Below are positions 22,985 to 32,834 of a DNA stretch of 64,000 nt, piece after piece. Origin of the DNA: Bedellia somnulentella. Taxonomy: Eukaryota > Arthropoda > Insecta > Lepidoptera > Bedelliidae. How positions within the stretch are numbered: the stretch's first letter is position 1; each line of letters opens with the position of its first letter. Below the pieces are notes generated by a model. The model searched no databases and was not told the origin of the DNA. It saw only the letters and a list, made by a program, of their open reading frames with translations. The translations under genes were made by a program, and so were the position numbers. Location of the stretch: contig OY755176.1 in assembly GCA_963576735.1 (NCBI GenBank), positions 20,034,125 to 20,098,124 of the forward strand, given 5' to 3'.

Positions 22985-23266
22985 ATATGCTTTTACAATT
23001 TATATCATCTACAACATCATTAATATAAATTAAGAACAAAAGCGATCCCAATATGCTGCCTTGGGGCAGACCACATGGATTATGTTTTATAATTTTAGAG
23101 TGGTAACTTCTGCCCCTATGAACTATTGACACCATTTATTCCTAATATTTGAGGTAAAAGATTACGAGGTAAGTTACCAAGAAAACCTAAGCTCTCAAGT
23201 ATGTCAAAAAGTATTTTATGGCTAACGAGGTCGAAGGCTTTGGTCATATCCAGTTGTAGGTTACTG
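22985..23266 (-). pseudogene. LINE reverse transcriptase relic cut by the telomeric array
   Basis: Read on the minus strand it encodes LQLDMTKAFDLVSHKILFDI near 23180-23260 (palm motif A) and GLPQGSILGSLLFLIYINDV near 23010-23075 (motif B). The upstream RT and the endonuclease should lie beyond 23266 but are replaced by TTAGG repeats. The rest is decayed. It is unrelated to the SART elements. Confidence 0.65.
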
Positions 23267-23388
23267 TCAGGTGAGATTAGGTCAGGTTAGGTTAGGTTAG
23301 GTTAGGTTAGGTTAGGTTAGGTTAGGTTAGGTTAGGTTAGGTTAGGTTAGGTTAGGTTAGGTTAGGTTAGGTTAGGTTAGGTTAGGTT
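23267..23388 (+). repeat. Proximal telomeric repeat tract (TTAGG)n with variants
   Basis: The tract starts with in-phase variant pentamers TCAGG, TGAGA, TTAGG, TCAGG at 23267-23286 and then becomes perfect TTAGG up to the first base of element E1. It is the innermost telomeric sequence of the window. Confidence 0.95.
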
Positions 23389-23470
23389 CCCCCACATGGT
23401 GCAGCCTTGTCGTGGCGTGGGGGCTCAGTAGCCTCGGGCAATCCAGTCCGGGGTGAAGCCAATGGCATCG
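23389..23470 (+). ncRNA. HDV-like ribozyme fold at the 5' end of E1
   Basis: P1 is CCCCCAC (23389-23395) with GTGGGGG. Two bases later P2 opens (GGTGC) and closes with GCATC at 23465-23469, which needs one G-U pair. P3 is GCC/GGC around the loop TTGTCGT. P4 is CCTCGG with CCGGGG. The joining segment before P2' is CCAA. This order and nesting (P1, P2, P3, P3', P1', P4, P4', P2') is the double pseudoknot of hepatitis-delta-like ribozymes, which are known at the 5' ends of R2 and other LINEs. Cleavage would free the element's first C from upstream TTAGG transcript. Confidence 0.75.
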
Positions 23471-23830
23471 AGGTGGGTCCGCTTCTCTCCTCTGCTTCCA
23501 GAGGTAGCAGTAAGCGGACGAGAAGCCATTGCACTTCATGTGCTTGGCTAATCGAGTCGTCTTTCCCGCATCGGGTTTATTTAGTGGAGTTTAGCCCCGG
23601 CGTCTGTCTCACATTGAGCGGCCTGGTGGTTAGGGGGCGGCAGTTTCGTTACGTCACTGTCGGCCAACCCGTAAACTTACTTGTAAGAACGGGGGCTCAG
23701 GCCACTGAGGTCTGAGCCGCGAGGAAGAAAACCTCTGTAAAAAATTACCCCAATCCTAAGGTTGGCGTGCCGAGAGGATGAATGGCTGGAGGGTCTCCAG
23801 TCCCTAGCGCGGGTGATAGGGAGAACTCGT

Positions 23831-23980
23831 TAGTAGGCCGAGTATAAAATTGCCTACTAATTTTAAATGATGAGTGTTAATAGAAAACAAATACCCCAGG
23901 AGGGTACCACCGGCTCCACCGGTGGAGAATCCCTCCCTGCATCGAAAGATGTAGGCTGCCCTTCGTATTCTGGGGGGGGC
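23831..23980 (+). promoter_or_regulatory. Covarying hairpins around the ORF1 start, E1
   Basis: Four helices. H0: TAGTAGGC 23831-23838 with GCCTACTA 23852-23859, just before the ATG. HA: GGAGGG 23899-23904 with CCCTCC 23931-23936, enclosing CCACCGG 23907-23913 with CCGGTGG 23919-23925. HB: CTGCATC 23937-23943 with GATGTAG 23948-23954, loop GAAA. HC: GCCC 23958-23961 with GGGC 23977-23980. Other copies change both sides of these stems together. Confidence 0.7.
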
Positions 23981-25819
23981 ACCACCCATCCACCTAGATC
24001 AATAGATCTAGAGACTCGCTTGAGTCAAAATCGCTACGCTGTACTTGACAGTCGTCCAAGTTCAGCTCAAGGTGCTAACAGGGAACTCGATGATGGAGAA
24101 ATGAGTGATTCTTCAATTCGTTCCTCTGCTTCTATTTTGTCTTCCGTCTCGGCGGTGTCAATGGCATCACGGAAGCGAAAAAGTGGCTCTCGGATGAGCA
24201 CTATCTCATCCCAAAGGAGAAAGGTTGTGTCAAAGGCTGGTGAGTTTGCTGAACCTTTTCCAGCCGATGATGTTTCAGCTGATGACGTGGACTGGTCAGT
24301 GGACTTGAAAGCGCAACCTACTGCCGAAGTGGGTGCCAGAGCATTGGAAGCGGCAACAAAAGTTATAAATGTGGCCGATAAGTCAAGGAACTTGAAGGGA
24401 ACTTTTGTGCGGGACCTTAAAGCAGCGGCACGGCTTTTCGAAGCGGCTACTGCTGAACTGACGCAACGGTCGTCTAACCACTTTAACGAAGAGCGCTTGC
24501 AGCAGGAAAACTTTGAGCTTAGAGCCCGAGTAGCTGCCCTAGAGGAAAAAATAGGGCGTATGACTGAGCACGAAAACTCTCCAAGCAGAGTGAGTCCAAG
24601 GTCCTCACAACCAAAAGCTGCTGCTCCAAGCCCGATAGCTTTAGAGGCAATAGAGGCGCTCATAACAGAAAAGCTGAATGCTTTCATGAATGAGCTGTTT
24701 CCACAGAGAGCTATAAGGCCTCCTTTAGGCAGGCAAAATGCACCAAATAAAGAGAAGGCAGTGGAAATAAATAAGCCCACAAAATCTCAAAGAGCGCGCA
24801 AGCGGAGAACACCCATGCAGCCCTCCGTTGCTGAACTACCAGCGGTGCCGAGGCTTAATGTTCCTGCACAAAAACCGCAATCGGAATCATGGGCAACAGT
24901 AGCTGGCCGGCGGGCCAAAAAGACTCAAGGGAATACGAAACAGCCAAAGTCTGCGTCTCAGACTAAAGCTGTTTCAAAAAATAAAGGTAATAAGCGAAAG
25001 CCTCCAAAACCTCCGAAAAACGCTGTTATTACTGTCACCGTTCCAGGGGGTTCCAACACTTCATACGCTGAGGTCATGGACACGGCTAAGCAGCGGATCA
25101 ATTTGAAGGATCTCGGGATAACCGCTGTTCGCCAAAAGCTGACAGCCACTGGAGGGCTCCTTCTGGAAGTACCCGGCCCGGAAAGTGTCACTAAGGCAGA
25201 TGCGCTAGCAACGCGTATGACAGCTGCTTTAGCTGAATTCAACGTCCATATAGCCCGCCCCATCAAATGTGGTGAAATGAGGGTGATGGACTTAGACGAA
25301 TCTATGACTGCTGGGCAAATAGCTCATGCCATAGTGGAATTGAGTGGTTGTTCTCCGAATGACATAAAGGTGGGAGAAATTAATAAAGGAAGCAACAGAC
25401 TTGGTTCTGTATGGGTCAAATGCCCTTTAAAAGTGGTTCATACATTAGCGAAAGCTAAAGTGTTGCAGGTAGGATGGGTACTTACGCGTGTAGAAGTATT
25501 GCCCACTCGAACATTGCAATGTTATAAATGCTTGGAGCCTGGTCACGTAAGAATCCAATGCAAAAGCACCGTTGATCGTGGGGACCGGTGCTATAAGTGC
25601 GGTGAGAGTGGCCACAAAGCACGTCAATGCGTAGCCGTTGCTGCGAATTGTCCGCTATGCACCGACCTAGGTAGGCAATCTGACCACCGTCTGGGGACAA
25701 AAAAGTGTCAACCGATGTCAGATAAAGGCAAGAGGAAAGGCCAGCTGGAGAGTTTGAAGACCACTCTGATGCCGGCTGCAGTGAGCACATGCTCGCAGGG
25801 AGGAGCTATGGATGTTTAA
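23867..25819 (+). CDS. E1 ORF1, SART-type gag-like protein
   Basis: 650 residues, start MMSVNRKQIPQEGTTG. N-terminal YSGGG motif near residue 38. Ser-rich linker, coiled-coil region near 205-230, then a Lys/Pro-rich stretch, a conserved ESWATVAGRRAK motif near 342, and three zinc knuckles: CYKCLEPGHVRIQC (about 552), CYKCGESGHKARQC (about 574) and CPLC...HRLGTKKC (about 596). Family role: binds element RNA and carries it to telomeres. Unlike the other four copies it has no recognisable AT-hook. It ends in MDV with TAA at 25817-25819, without the TAATG overlap seen in E3 and E7. Confidence 0.85.
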   Translation: MMSVNRKQIPQEGTTGSTGGESLPASKDVGCPSYSGGGTTHPPRSIDLETRLSQNRYAVLDSRPSSAQGANRELDDGEMSDSSIRSSASILSSVSAVSMASRKRKSGSRMSTISSQRRKVVSKAGEFAEPFPADDVSADDVDWSVDLKAQPTAEVGARALEAATKVINVADKSRNLKGTFVRDLKAAARLFEAATAELTQRSSNHFNEERLQQENFELRARVAALEEKIGRMTEHENSPSRVSPRSSQPKAAAPSPIALEAIEALITEKLNAFMNELFPQRAIRPPLGRQNAPNKEKAVEINKPTKSQRARKRRTPMQPSVAELPAVPRLNVPAQKPQSESWATVAGRRAKKTQGNTKQPKSASQTKAVSKNKGNKRKPPKPPKNAVITVTVPGGSNTSYAEVMDTAKQRINLKDLGITAVRQKLTATGGLLLEVPGPESVTKADALATRMTAALAEFNVHIARPIKCGEMRVMDLDESMTAGQIAHAIVELSGCSPNDIKVGEINKGSNRLGSVWVKCPLKVVHTLAKAKVLQVGWVLTRVEVLPTRTLQCYKCLEPGHVRIQCKSTVDRGDRCYKCGESGHKARQCVAVAANCPLCTDLGRQSDHRLGTKKCQPMSDKGKRKGQLESLKTTLMPAAVSTCSQGGAMDV

Positions 25820-28800
25820 AATTCACTCTGAAAATCCTTCAAGCCAACCTGAACCACTGCCGGGGGGCGCAGGATCTTCTTCTGCAGAACCTCTCGGAAC
25901 GTTCAGTTGCTGTGGCCGTTGTATCAGAGCCATACGTCATACCGAATCACCCCCGCTGGTTTGGCGATGTAACTGGCTGTGTTGCAATACACTGGGGCGG
26001 ACAAAGTAACAATTTGCCAATGTCACTTCTTCAAAATGGTCAAGGATGGGTAGCAGTTTAATGGGGCTCCTTGGCAATAGTAGGCTGCTACATATCTCCA
26101 AACTGTAGTCTGGCTGAGTACGAAACATACTTAGACGGACTTTCTGTATGTGTTCGCGGTCTGGTTTCTGACTCGATAATAGTCCTTGGCGATTTCAACG
26201 CTCGCTCACACGTGTGGGGAGACACCACAACTGAGCCAAAAAGTGACACTCTACTTGAATGGGCTGCGGAACTAAATCTTGGGCTTCTAAATCAGGGTTC
26301 TGTCCCGACTTGCATGAGATGGCAAGGGGAGTCCATCGTCGACCTATCTTGGGCAAGTCCATCTGCTTCTCGACAATTGACCGGGTGGAGAGTTTTAGAC
26401 GGTGAAACTACACTTTCAGACCACCAGTATATTGAGATGGTAATAAATGTGAGGCTTCCTACTACTGGTCACAGCCCTCAAAACGCTAAGCCCCGACGAT
26501 GGTCTCTCCAGAAACTTAATCGAGACCTACTTCTGGCCGCTGCAAACACTGCTGCTTGGGCTGAAGCGGACGAAGAACCTGATCCAGAAACTGAAGCTGC
26601 CTGGTTTCGTGATACGATGACTTCTATCTGCGATGCCTCCATGCCCCGAAGTAGGCCTGCAATGAACAGAAATCAGTACTGGTGGTCCAATGAAATAGCA
26701 CGTCTTCGTAATGTGTGCTCGTCCAGCAGACGCCAATACACTCGAGCCCGCAGAAGACGGCGATCTACCGCCGAAGAGAAAGCCGCAGCCTACGCTGTTT
26801 ATAGAGAGGCGACAATTGCACTGCAAACAGCGATAGCGGACGCCAAAGCCAGATCATGGAAAGAACTATTAGAAGGTCTAGACAGGGACCCATGGGGGCG
26901 TCCATATAAGATGGTAATGGGCAAGCTCCGCCCGTGGGTTCCTCCTCTTACTGAAACTCTGGACATGAACTTTACTGCAACGGTGGTAACAACACTGTTT
27001 CCTAGGTCTACAGGGGAACATTCAAATGAGCCGGATCATGTACACCCACCTTCATCCTCTGAAGAAGACGCCGTGACACCGGAGGAGTTACGGTGGGCCC
27101 TGAAACGGATAGGTGCAAAAATTACAGCTCCGGGCCCAGATGGAATCCCAGGTAGGGCATTGGTTTTAGCGCTCACAGTTCTAGGTGAAAGAATGCGGCT
27201 TCTGCTAACTAACTGCCTTCGCCGTGGAGTCTTTCCTTCAGATTGGAAACAAGCAAAGTTAGTTTTACTGCGGAAAGAGGGTAGAACTTCAGAGTCACCC
27301 TCGGCATACCGACCCATTTGCTTGTTGGATGAGATTGGGAAGCTGTTTGAGCATATAATCGCAGGCCGTCTAAATGACCATTTATCAAACACAGGCCCAA
27401 ATCTCTCTGAATGCCAGTTTGGATTTCGAAAGGGGCGCTCCACTATAGATGCCATCCTTCATCTACGCTCACGGTCGGAAGAAGCCATAGATCGGGGGAG
27501 GGTTGTGCTAGCCGTAAGTTTAGACATTGTGAACGCTTTCAATACTGTTCCGTGGCAAGCAATACGAGAGGCACTAGAGCATCACAACTTTCCGTCTGAC
27601 TTGTACAGAATCGTGGATGCATATCTGAGCAATAGGTCTATAACTTATGTGGGAAGGAATGGTTATTCTGTTCAGAGAGAGGTGGACCGCGGGGTACCTC
27701 AAGGTTCCGTGCTTGGGCCATTACTATGGAACCTTGCATACGACTCCATTCTACGCACAACACTACCAGAAGGGACAAGCCTAATCTGTTATGCGGATGA
27801 CACCCTTGTGATTGTGGAGGAAGAATCGTTTGAAAGAACCGCTCGACTCGCTGAACTAAGTGTGGCACGGGTTGTTTCAAAGATCGAAGATCTTGGTCTA
27901 AAGGTAGCACCACAAAAAACAGAGGCTATATGGTTTCATAACCTTCGCAGAGGCGAAACACCACCGGATACAACAATCCGAGTCCAAAACGCTGCTGTTG
28001 AGGTGGGGCAGTTTATGAAATATTTGGGTGTCGTACTGGATAGCCGTTGGGAATTCGTGGAACACTTTGAGCGCCTAACCCCACGGATTCAGAGGGTAGC
28101 GGGTGCTATGCACCGGTTGCTACCAAATCTCGGGGGACCAAGGGAAGAAGTCCGCCGGCTGTACGCCGGTGTTTTGCGGTCTATAGCTGTTTATGCAGCT
28201 CCAGTCTGGTCCGACAAGTTATCAAGGCGTTGTAGGGCTAAACTACTAAGTGCACAACGACTAATAGCTTTAAGAGTCTCTAGAGCCTATCGCACGGTCT
28301 CTTACGATGCAGCAACACTTCTGGCTCGAATACCACCTCTCGACATTCTTGCTGACCTGGAGTCGAAAGTGTACCATCGTACCCGTAATGCTAATAGGGA
28401 CGGGACAGAAAGGGAGCTTAGAACTCTTCGTAATCAATCCCGGAGACAAGCGCTTGTTATATGGCGAGAGAGATTAGAAGAGCCTCCTTCTGTAAGGAGA
28501 CGTACTATCAGCGCAATCCTTCCAAATTTCAGAAATTGGTTAGATCGGTCGAGTGGTAGCCTTACTTAGAGGCTCACTCAAATACTTACTGGACACGGCT
28601 GTTTTGGCGAGTACTTAAACAGAATTGGGCGTGAGCAAACAGCACAATGTCACCACTGTGGAGCATCCTGTGATTCTGCTCAACACACACTCGAAAGTTG
28701 CCCAGCATGGGCCAATGAGCGACACATCTTAGTCCGAACAATTGGTCAAGATCTCTCCCTACCGAGTGTAGTAAAAACTATGCTGGAAAGTGGAGAAAAT

Positions 28801-28929
28801 TGGAGCGCCGTTGTCTCTTTTTGCGAAGCAGTCATGCTACAAAAAGAGGCAGCTGAGCGGGACCGGGAGAGGACCGATCCCAATCGACGGCAAAGACGAC
28901 GCAGGGGCGGTGGTGCACTCCGTCCCTGA
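25789..28929 (+). pseudogene. E1 ORF2, endonuclease-RT, two nonsense codons
   Basis: Homology starts at LKILQANLNHCRGAQDLLLQ; the first in-frame ATG is 25789, overlapping ORF1, while the usual stop-start ATG is lost. In-frame stops lie at 26059-26061 (TAA, where other copies read AARIGEIV) and 28567-28569 (TAG, where others read SLSFRLTQ). Otherwise the frame is continuous through endonuclease (LGDFNARS, SDHQYIE), RT (APGPDGIPG, LDIVNAFNTVPW, GVPQGSVLGPLLWN, YADDTLV) and the C-terminal CHHC...H...C knuckle to a natural stop at 28929. Only two lesions in 3.1 kb suggests loss of function after insertion. Confidence 0.85.
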
Positions 28930-29314
28930 TACTTTCCTCACACCCTGTAGCGTTGGGTGGAAGAATAGACCTACAGCATTTTCCCGCTTGGCGTAAGAGG
29001 CAGCCTAAAGGAACAACAGCAGATCGTAGGCGTCCGATGTAGGGACATTAGACGTCATACCAGCGATCTCGAGATGTAAATAACAATCTTCGATCGATTG
29101 CTACCAAGCTGGAGGTCTGGGGACTATAAAAATCCCCAGTGAAGTGCCCCATAGGGCGCGTACAAGGGAGTCATTGGTGTGTTCGGCGAGATCCCTATGA
29201 CTCCCAACAAGTGCTGAGGTTGGCCAACGAGGGGGTTTTAGTGGGTAGAAATCCCACATAACCCGAACATGTCCCTATCATGTCCGGGTATCTTTCTGAA
29301 GATTTCCCCCTCGG
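28930..29314 (+). other. E1 3' UTR with three helices
   Basis: Contains the three consecutive covarying helices: GGGAGTCAT/ATGACTCCC (29166-29205), GTGGG/CCCAC (29241-29257) and ACCCGaACATG/CATGTcCGGGT (29261-29289). It ends 'gatttccccctcgg' plus poly(A). Family work on silkworm SART1 showed that the 3' UTR is needed for retrotransposition. Confidence 0.7.
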
Positions 29315-29336
29315 AAAAAAAAAAAAAAAAAAAAAA

Positions 29337-29390
29337 GGTTAGGTTAGGTTAGGTTAGGTTAGGTTAGGTTAGGTTAGGTTAGGTTAGGTT
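29337..29390 (+). repeat. TTAGG spacer between E1 and E2
   Basis: 54 bp of perfect telomeric repeat, entering as GGTTAGG after the A tract and ending GGTT before the next CCCCC. Confidence 0.95.
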
Positions 29391-29470
29391 CCCCCACACG
29401 GTGCAGCCTTGTCGTGGCGTGGGGGCTCAGTAGCCCCGGACTAGCCATCTGGGGTGAAGCTAATGCACCG
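29391..29470 (+). ncRNA. HDV-like ribozyme fold at the 5' end of E2
   Basis: P1 CCCCCAC/GTGGGGG, P2 GGTGCA with TGCACC (29464-29469), P3 GCC/GGC with loop TTGTCGT, P4 CCCCGG with CTGGGG, joining segment CTAA. P2 is a perfect Watson-Crick helix here. Confidence 0.75.
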
Positions 29471-30020
29471 AGGTGGCGTCGCTCCCAGTATCTCTCTCAT
29501 CAGGAGAGGGGACAGGGGAAGCGACGCAAATCGTAACCCTAGCAACAGTTGTAGCCGCTGTTGCTGGGACCGAGGGCCTTGCCGTCACTGGCAGGTCGCG
29601 AGGAGTCAACCTCTATAGAAAATCGGAGGAGAAAACCTCGTTAAAAATCATGGGGTGGGTTGCTCCCGTTTTCCTTTCGAGGTGTAGAGAGGGAACGGGA
29701 GCAAGAGGGGAACTCGTAACCCTGGCAGTATTGCACTACCAGGGCCGAGGGTCTTGCCGAGGTGTAGGCTTGACCGCGAGGAGTAAACCTCTATAAAAAA
29801 TCGGAAGAGGAGTAAACCTTCCGCAAAAATCCGAGGACAAAACCTCGTTAAAAAATCCGTGAGGTGGTGGGCTGCAACCGGCGGGTTGCAGTCTGCTACT
29901 CCGCAAGGAGAACCTCGAGGGGGCGGGCGTTTGGAACTTGTGGCCCAAACGTCTGCGGTGCTGAGGAAGCACAAGGAGGAGTGGGGGACTTTAAGTCCCC
30001 CGAGATGGGCTGCTTTTTGC

Positions 30021-30180
30021 AGCAGGTGCGTGGAGTCTGTGGATGTTGCCTACGGTAAAGTTGCCAGGGACTCCACACATGTGTACCATAGGTGGCCACC
30101 GTGGGGTTTTAGTCGGTAAGAGTCCGACATACCTTCGTCACCCCGCCGGGTGATGTCGGATCCATGAGAATTTCCCCACG
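30021..30180 (+). promoter_or_regulatory. 3' helices of E2
   Basis: Outer GTGGAGTC 30030-30037 with GACTCCAC 30069-30076, flanked by GGTGC/GTACC; GTCGG 30112-30116 with CCGAC 30124-30128; GTCACCC 30137-30143 with GGGTGAT 30148-30154. Same order and spacing as in the LINEs. Confidence 0.65.
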
Positions 30181-30206
30181 AAAAAAAAAAAAAAAAAAAA
30201 AAAAAA

Positions 30207-30230
30207 GGTTAGGTTAGGTTAGGTTAGGTT
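30207..30230 (+). repeat. TTAGG spacer between E2 and E3
   Basis: 24 bp of telomeric repeat between A26 of E2 and the first C of E3. Confidence 0.95.
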
Positions 30231-30310
30231 CCCCCACACGGTGCAGCCTTGTCGTGGCGTGGGGGCTCAGTAGCCTCGGGCAATCCAGTCCGGGGTGAAG
30301 CTAATGTACC
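30231..30310 (+). ncRNA. HDV-like ribozyme fold at the 5' end of E3
   Basis: As in E2 but P2 pairs GGTGCA with TGTACC (30305-30310), using one G-U pair; P4 is CCTCGG with CCGGGG; joining segment CTAA. Confidence 0.75.
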
Positions 30311-30669
30311 GAGAGTCCGCTTCTCTCCTCTGCTTCCAGAGCGAGCAGTAAGCGGACGGGAAGTCGTGGCACATTCTGATGTGCACGGCTTAGCCCCAGC
30401 GTTTGCCCACATTGGGCGGCTGGGGCGGGTGTTAGAACCTGGCGTCTGTGTCGCACCGATCGGCCAGGTTCTGTCTTTGTGGGGCGGCAGTGTCTTCATG
30501 ATACTGCCGGCCAAACCGTAAGCCTACTTCGGTGGGAACGGGGGCTCAGGCCACTGAGGCCCGGGCTGCGAGGAAGAAAACCTCTATAAAAAATTACCCC
30601 AATCCCAAGGTCAGCGTGCCGAGGGGATGAATGTCTGGAGGGAGTCCAGTGCCAAGCGCAGGGGTGGGG

Positions 30670-30821
30670 GGTATAGCTCGATGGTAGGCCGAGGGTAAAG
30701 CCTACCAAAACCAAACATGAACCAGGCACTTTTGAATAGAATTACCCAGGTGGGTCCCCGAAAGGGGGAATCCCACCCTTCCGCTTCTGCGGGAGGCGCC
30801 CCCACGTATTCTGGGGGGGGC
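30670..30821 (+). promoter_or_regulatory. Covarying hairpins around the ORF1 start, E3
   Basis: H0 GGTAGGC/GCCTACC just before the ATG. HA GGTGGG 30749-30754 with CCCACC 30772-30777, enclosing CCCC-GAAA-GGGG (30756-30767). HB CCTTCCGC 30777-30784 with GCGGGAGG 30789-30796. HC CCCCCA 30799-30804 with TGGGGG 30812-30817. The stems differ in sequence from E1, E4 and E7 but hold the same positions. Confidence 0.7.
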
Positions 30822-32834
30822 AAAAACTGCCACACCGACGACCATAGCGATCTTATCCATGACCTTGAGTTAAGCGATACAGCCGTTGAGTTTATGAGTG
30901 ATAGCTCATTCAACTCGGCGGTGGACAGAGACGGTTCCATTTCTGTTACCGATTCTCAAAGGAAGAGGACTTTTACTGGAACTGAGTCGGTTTCATCCGA
31001 TTCAGATGATGAAACCAATGCTAGGAATGACGGGAAAAGATCCGAACATTTAAGTAAAGCTCCGGCAAAGAGGGGCCGAGGTAGGCCGCCAACTACTGGA
31101 GAGTATATTGGCGTAGGGAAAGCAAGAGCTGAGGCCGCTGCAGCCCGCCGACAGTTCATGCGTAAACAGCAGGAATCCTCTGAACAGGAAGATCTTTCTC
31201 CGAGAGTAGATCGTTATGCTGCTCGGAAATTTAAAGATCAGACTCCTGTAATCCCTGCGGGGAAAAAGTCTGCTTCCGAGCTGGCGAAAACGGTGGAGGA
31301 TAAGGCCGCAATAATAATTAAAATTGCAAAGAAATCCGGCAACCTTAAAGGTACCTACGTCAGGGACTTGAAGAACGCGGCAGAAGATATAGTGGCTAAC
31401 TCTGAGCTTCTGAAGGAATGTTCTTCTTCTAATGAAGTGAGGAAACTACAAGAAGAGTTAACACGACTTCAAGAAGAAAACCTGCGCATAAAAGCGGACA
31501 GGGAAAGCCTAGCCGGTCAGCTGGACGTAATGAGGAGAGAAATGGCTGAGATGAGGGCTGAATTCACCATCGCTCGGTCTAATTCTAACCCATCTGTACC
31601 AACGACTGATGATCTGGCTCGGTCTATCATGGTCCAAGTAGGGACCATGATGAATGCCAGACTGGAAGCATTGGAAGGTCGTCTCTTACCAGAGAAACGT
31701 CTAAGACCTCCTCTGGCTGCAGACAGAGCACTGAATCCTATTAACGCAGTGACTACGTCACATTCGACTACCGCTTCTGCGTCAAAAGGCTCGAAAGCGA
31801 CGAATAAAGGCAAAGGCAAGGGCAAAAGTAGCGCTACCCCAGTTGTTCGTGTCCCAGAGCCTCTTTTACCAGTGTCACAGCCAACACCTGGTCCATCTAA
31901 ACCCTCTGCAGAGGATTCATGGGCAACGGTGGTGCGCCGAGGAAAAAAGGGGCCATCGAGCACCAAAGCACCGGCCAAAGCGACTGCATCAAATAATGCA
32001 ACCAAAGCGGCCAAAAAACTGCGGGTGCCACGGTCAGCTGCTGTGATAATTCACATTGACGAGACAGCCTCAGAGAGTGGCGTAACCTATAAAAAGGTTA
32101 TGACGGAAGCTAGACAGAAGCTCAATCTTTCAGGCCTAGGAATCGGGCCCGTGCGGATCAGAACCGCAGTCACGGGTGCTAAAAAGCTTGAAGTAATCGG
32201 AGAAGGTTCTTCTGAAAAAGCGGATGTACTGGCTTCCAAACTTAAAGAGTGTTTCGAGTCTGATCTTGTCAAGGTCTACAGACCAACAAAAATGGAGGAT
32301 ATTCGCCTCTTAGGCCTGGATGACTCCGTGACTAAAGAAGAAGTCGCTGCTGCTGTTGCTAGTGCTGGTAGCTGCTCGGTAGCTGACGTAAAAGTGGGCC
32401 AAATCAACGAAGGACTAAGAGGTGATTGTTCTGTGCACGTGAGGTGTGCCCTTGTTACGGCAAAGAAACTTCTCCAGTTGAAGAAACTTCAAGTCGGTTG
32501 GGGTGAAGCGCGGGTCAAACATCTCCCAAAGAGGGAGATGCGTTGCTACAAGTGCCTTGAACCCGGCCATGTGCGTGCCCAGTGCACTTCTGACATTGAT
32601 CGCAGCAACCTTTGCTTTCGCTGTGGCTTGCCCGGTCATAAAGTGAGCGAATGCGGTTCAAAGCCAAGTTGCCCAGTTTGCAAAATAGCTAACAAACCGG
32701 CAGAGCATGTTGTTGGGGCTAAGTCTTGTTCTGCAAGCAAAAAGAAGCGGCCTAAAATTGGAAAGGCCGGCATCGGATTGAAGGGCATGGTTAATCCAAG
32801 GCCCGAGGAGGAACCCATGGTAATTAATTATTAA
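30717..32834 (+). CDS. E3 ORF1, SART-type gag-like protein
   Basis: 705 residues. Start MNQALLNRITQVGPRKGE, then PTYSGGG near residue 35. An AT-hook-like KRGRGRPPTTGEYIGVGKAR lies near 117-137. A coiled coil follows near 240-285 (EVRKLQEELTRLQEENLRIK). Low-complexity KGKGKGKSS near 363, ESWATVVRRGKK-like SWATVVRRGKKG near 400, then an RRM-like region and three knuckles: CYKCLEPGHVRAQC (about 612), CFRCGLPGHKVSEC (about 634), CPVC...HVVGAKSC (about 653). No break. TAA at 32832-32834 shares its last A with the ORF2 ATG. Confidence 0.9.
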   Translation: MNQALLNRITQVGPRKGESHPSASAGGAPTYSGGGKNCHTDDHSDLIHDLELSDTAVEFMSDSSFNSAVDRDGSISVTDSQRKRTFTGTESVSSDSDDETNARNDGKRSEHLSKAPAKRGRGRPPTTGEYIGVGKARAEAAAARRQFMRKQQESSEQEDLSPRVDRYAARKFKDQTPVIPAGKKSASELAKTVEDKAAIIIKIAKKSGNLKGTYVRDLKNAAEDIVANSELLKECSSSNEVRKLQEELTRLQEENLRIKADRESLAGQLDVMRREMAEMRAEFTIARSNSNPSVPTTDDLARSIMVQVGTMMNARLEALEGRLLPEKRLRPPLAADRALNPINAVTTSHSTTASASKGSKATNKGKGKGKSSATPVVRVPEPLLPVSQPTPGPSKPSAEDSWATVVRRGKKGPSSTKAPAKATASNNATKAAKKLRVPRSAAVIIHIDETASESGVTYKKVMTEARQKLNLSGLGIGPVRIRTAVTGAKKLEVIGEGSSEKADVLASKLKECFESDLVKVYRPTKMEDIRLLGLDDSVTKEEVAAAVASAGSCSVADVKVGQINEGLRGDCSVHVRCALVTAKKLLQLKKLQVGWGEARVKHLPKREMRCYKCLEPGHVRAQCTSDIDRSNLCFRCGLPGHKVSECGSKPSCPVCKIANKPAEHVVGAKSCSASKKKRPKIGKAGIGLKGMVNPRPEEEPMVINY

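Larger units (their letters stand above)
23389..29336 (+). mobile_element. E1: SART-type telomeric LINE, most decayed long copy
   Basis: 5.9 kb between TTAGG tracts: ribozyme-like 5' end, 5' UTR to 23866, ORF1 (open), ORF2 (two nonsense codons), 3' UTR and A22 (29315-29336). Sense orientation with poly(A) next to GGTTAGG is the SART arrangement; silkworm TRAS elements lie the other way. It is the most divergent of the five long copies and the most proximal. 3' helices: outer 29166-29174 with 29197-29205, then GTGGG 29241-29245 with CCCAC 29253-29257, then 29261-29270 with 29280-29289. Confidence 0.95.
29391..30206 (+). mobile_element. E2: short non-autonomous telomeric retroposon
   Basis: 816 bp with SART-like ends but no ORF1 or ORF2. 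The 5' end (29391-29470) is the same ribozyme fold as in the long copies, and the 3' 170 bases carry the same three helices followed by A26 (30181-30206). The middle is unique to the short class and highly structured. It has CCCTAGCAACAG/CTGTTGCTGGG at about 29537-29570, TTGCTCCCGTT/AACGGGAGCAA at about 29660-29705, CCCTGG/CCAGGG at about 29720-29744, and five mini-hairpins of the form GAGG-N-CCTC followed by a TAnAAAATC-like word. Flanked by TTAGG on both sides like the LINEs. I infer trans-mobilisation by SART ORF2. Confidence 0.85.

Noticed and set aside
23407..23715. Open frame starting with SWRGGSVASG in the 5' region of E1 (also in E3, E4, E6)
   Set aside because: It opens with TTG inside the ribozyme-like structure, has no ATG, and its conservation is explained by RNA structure and recent copying.
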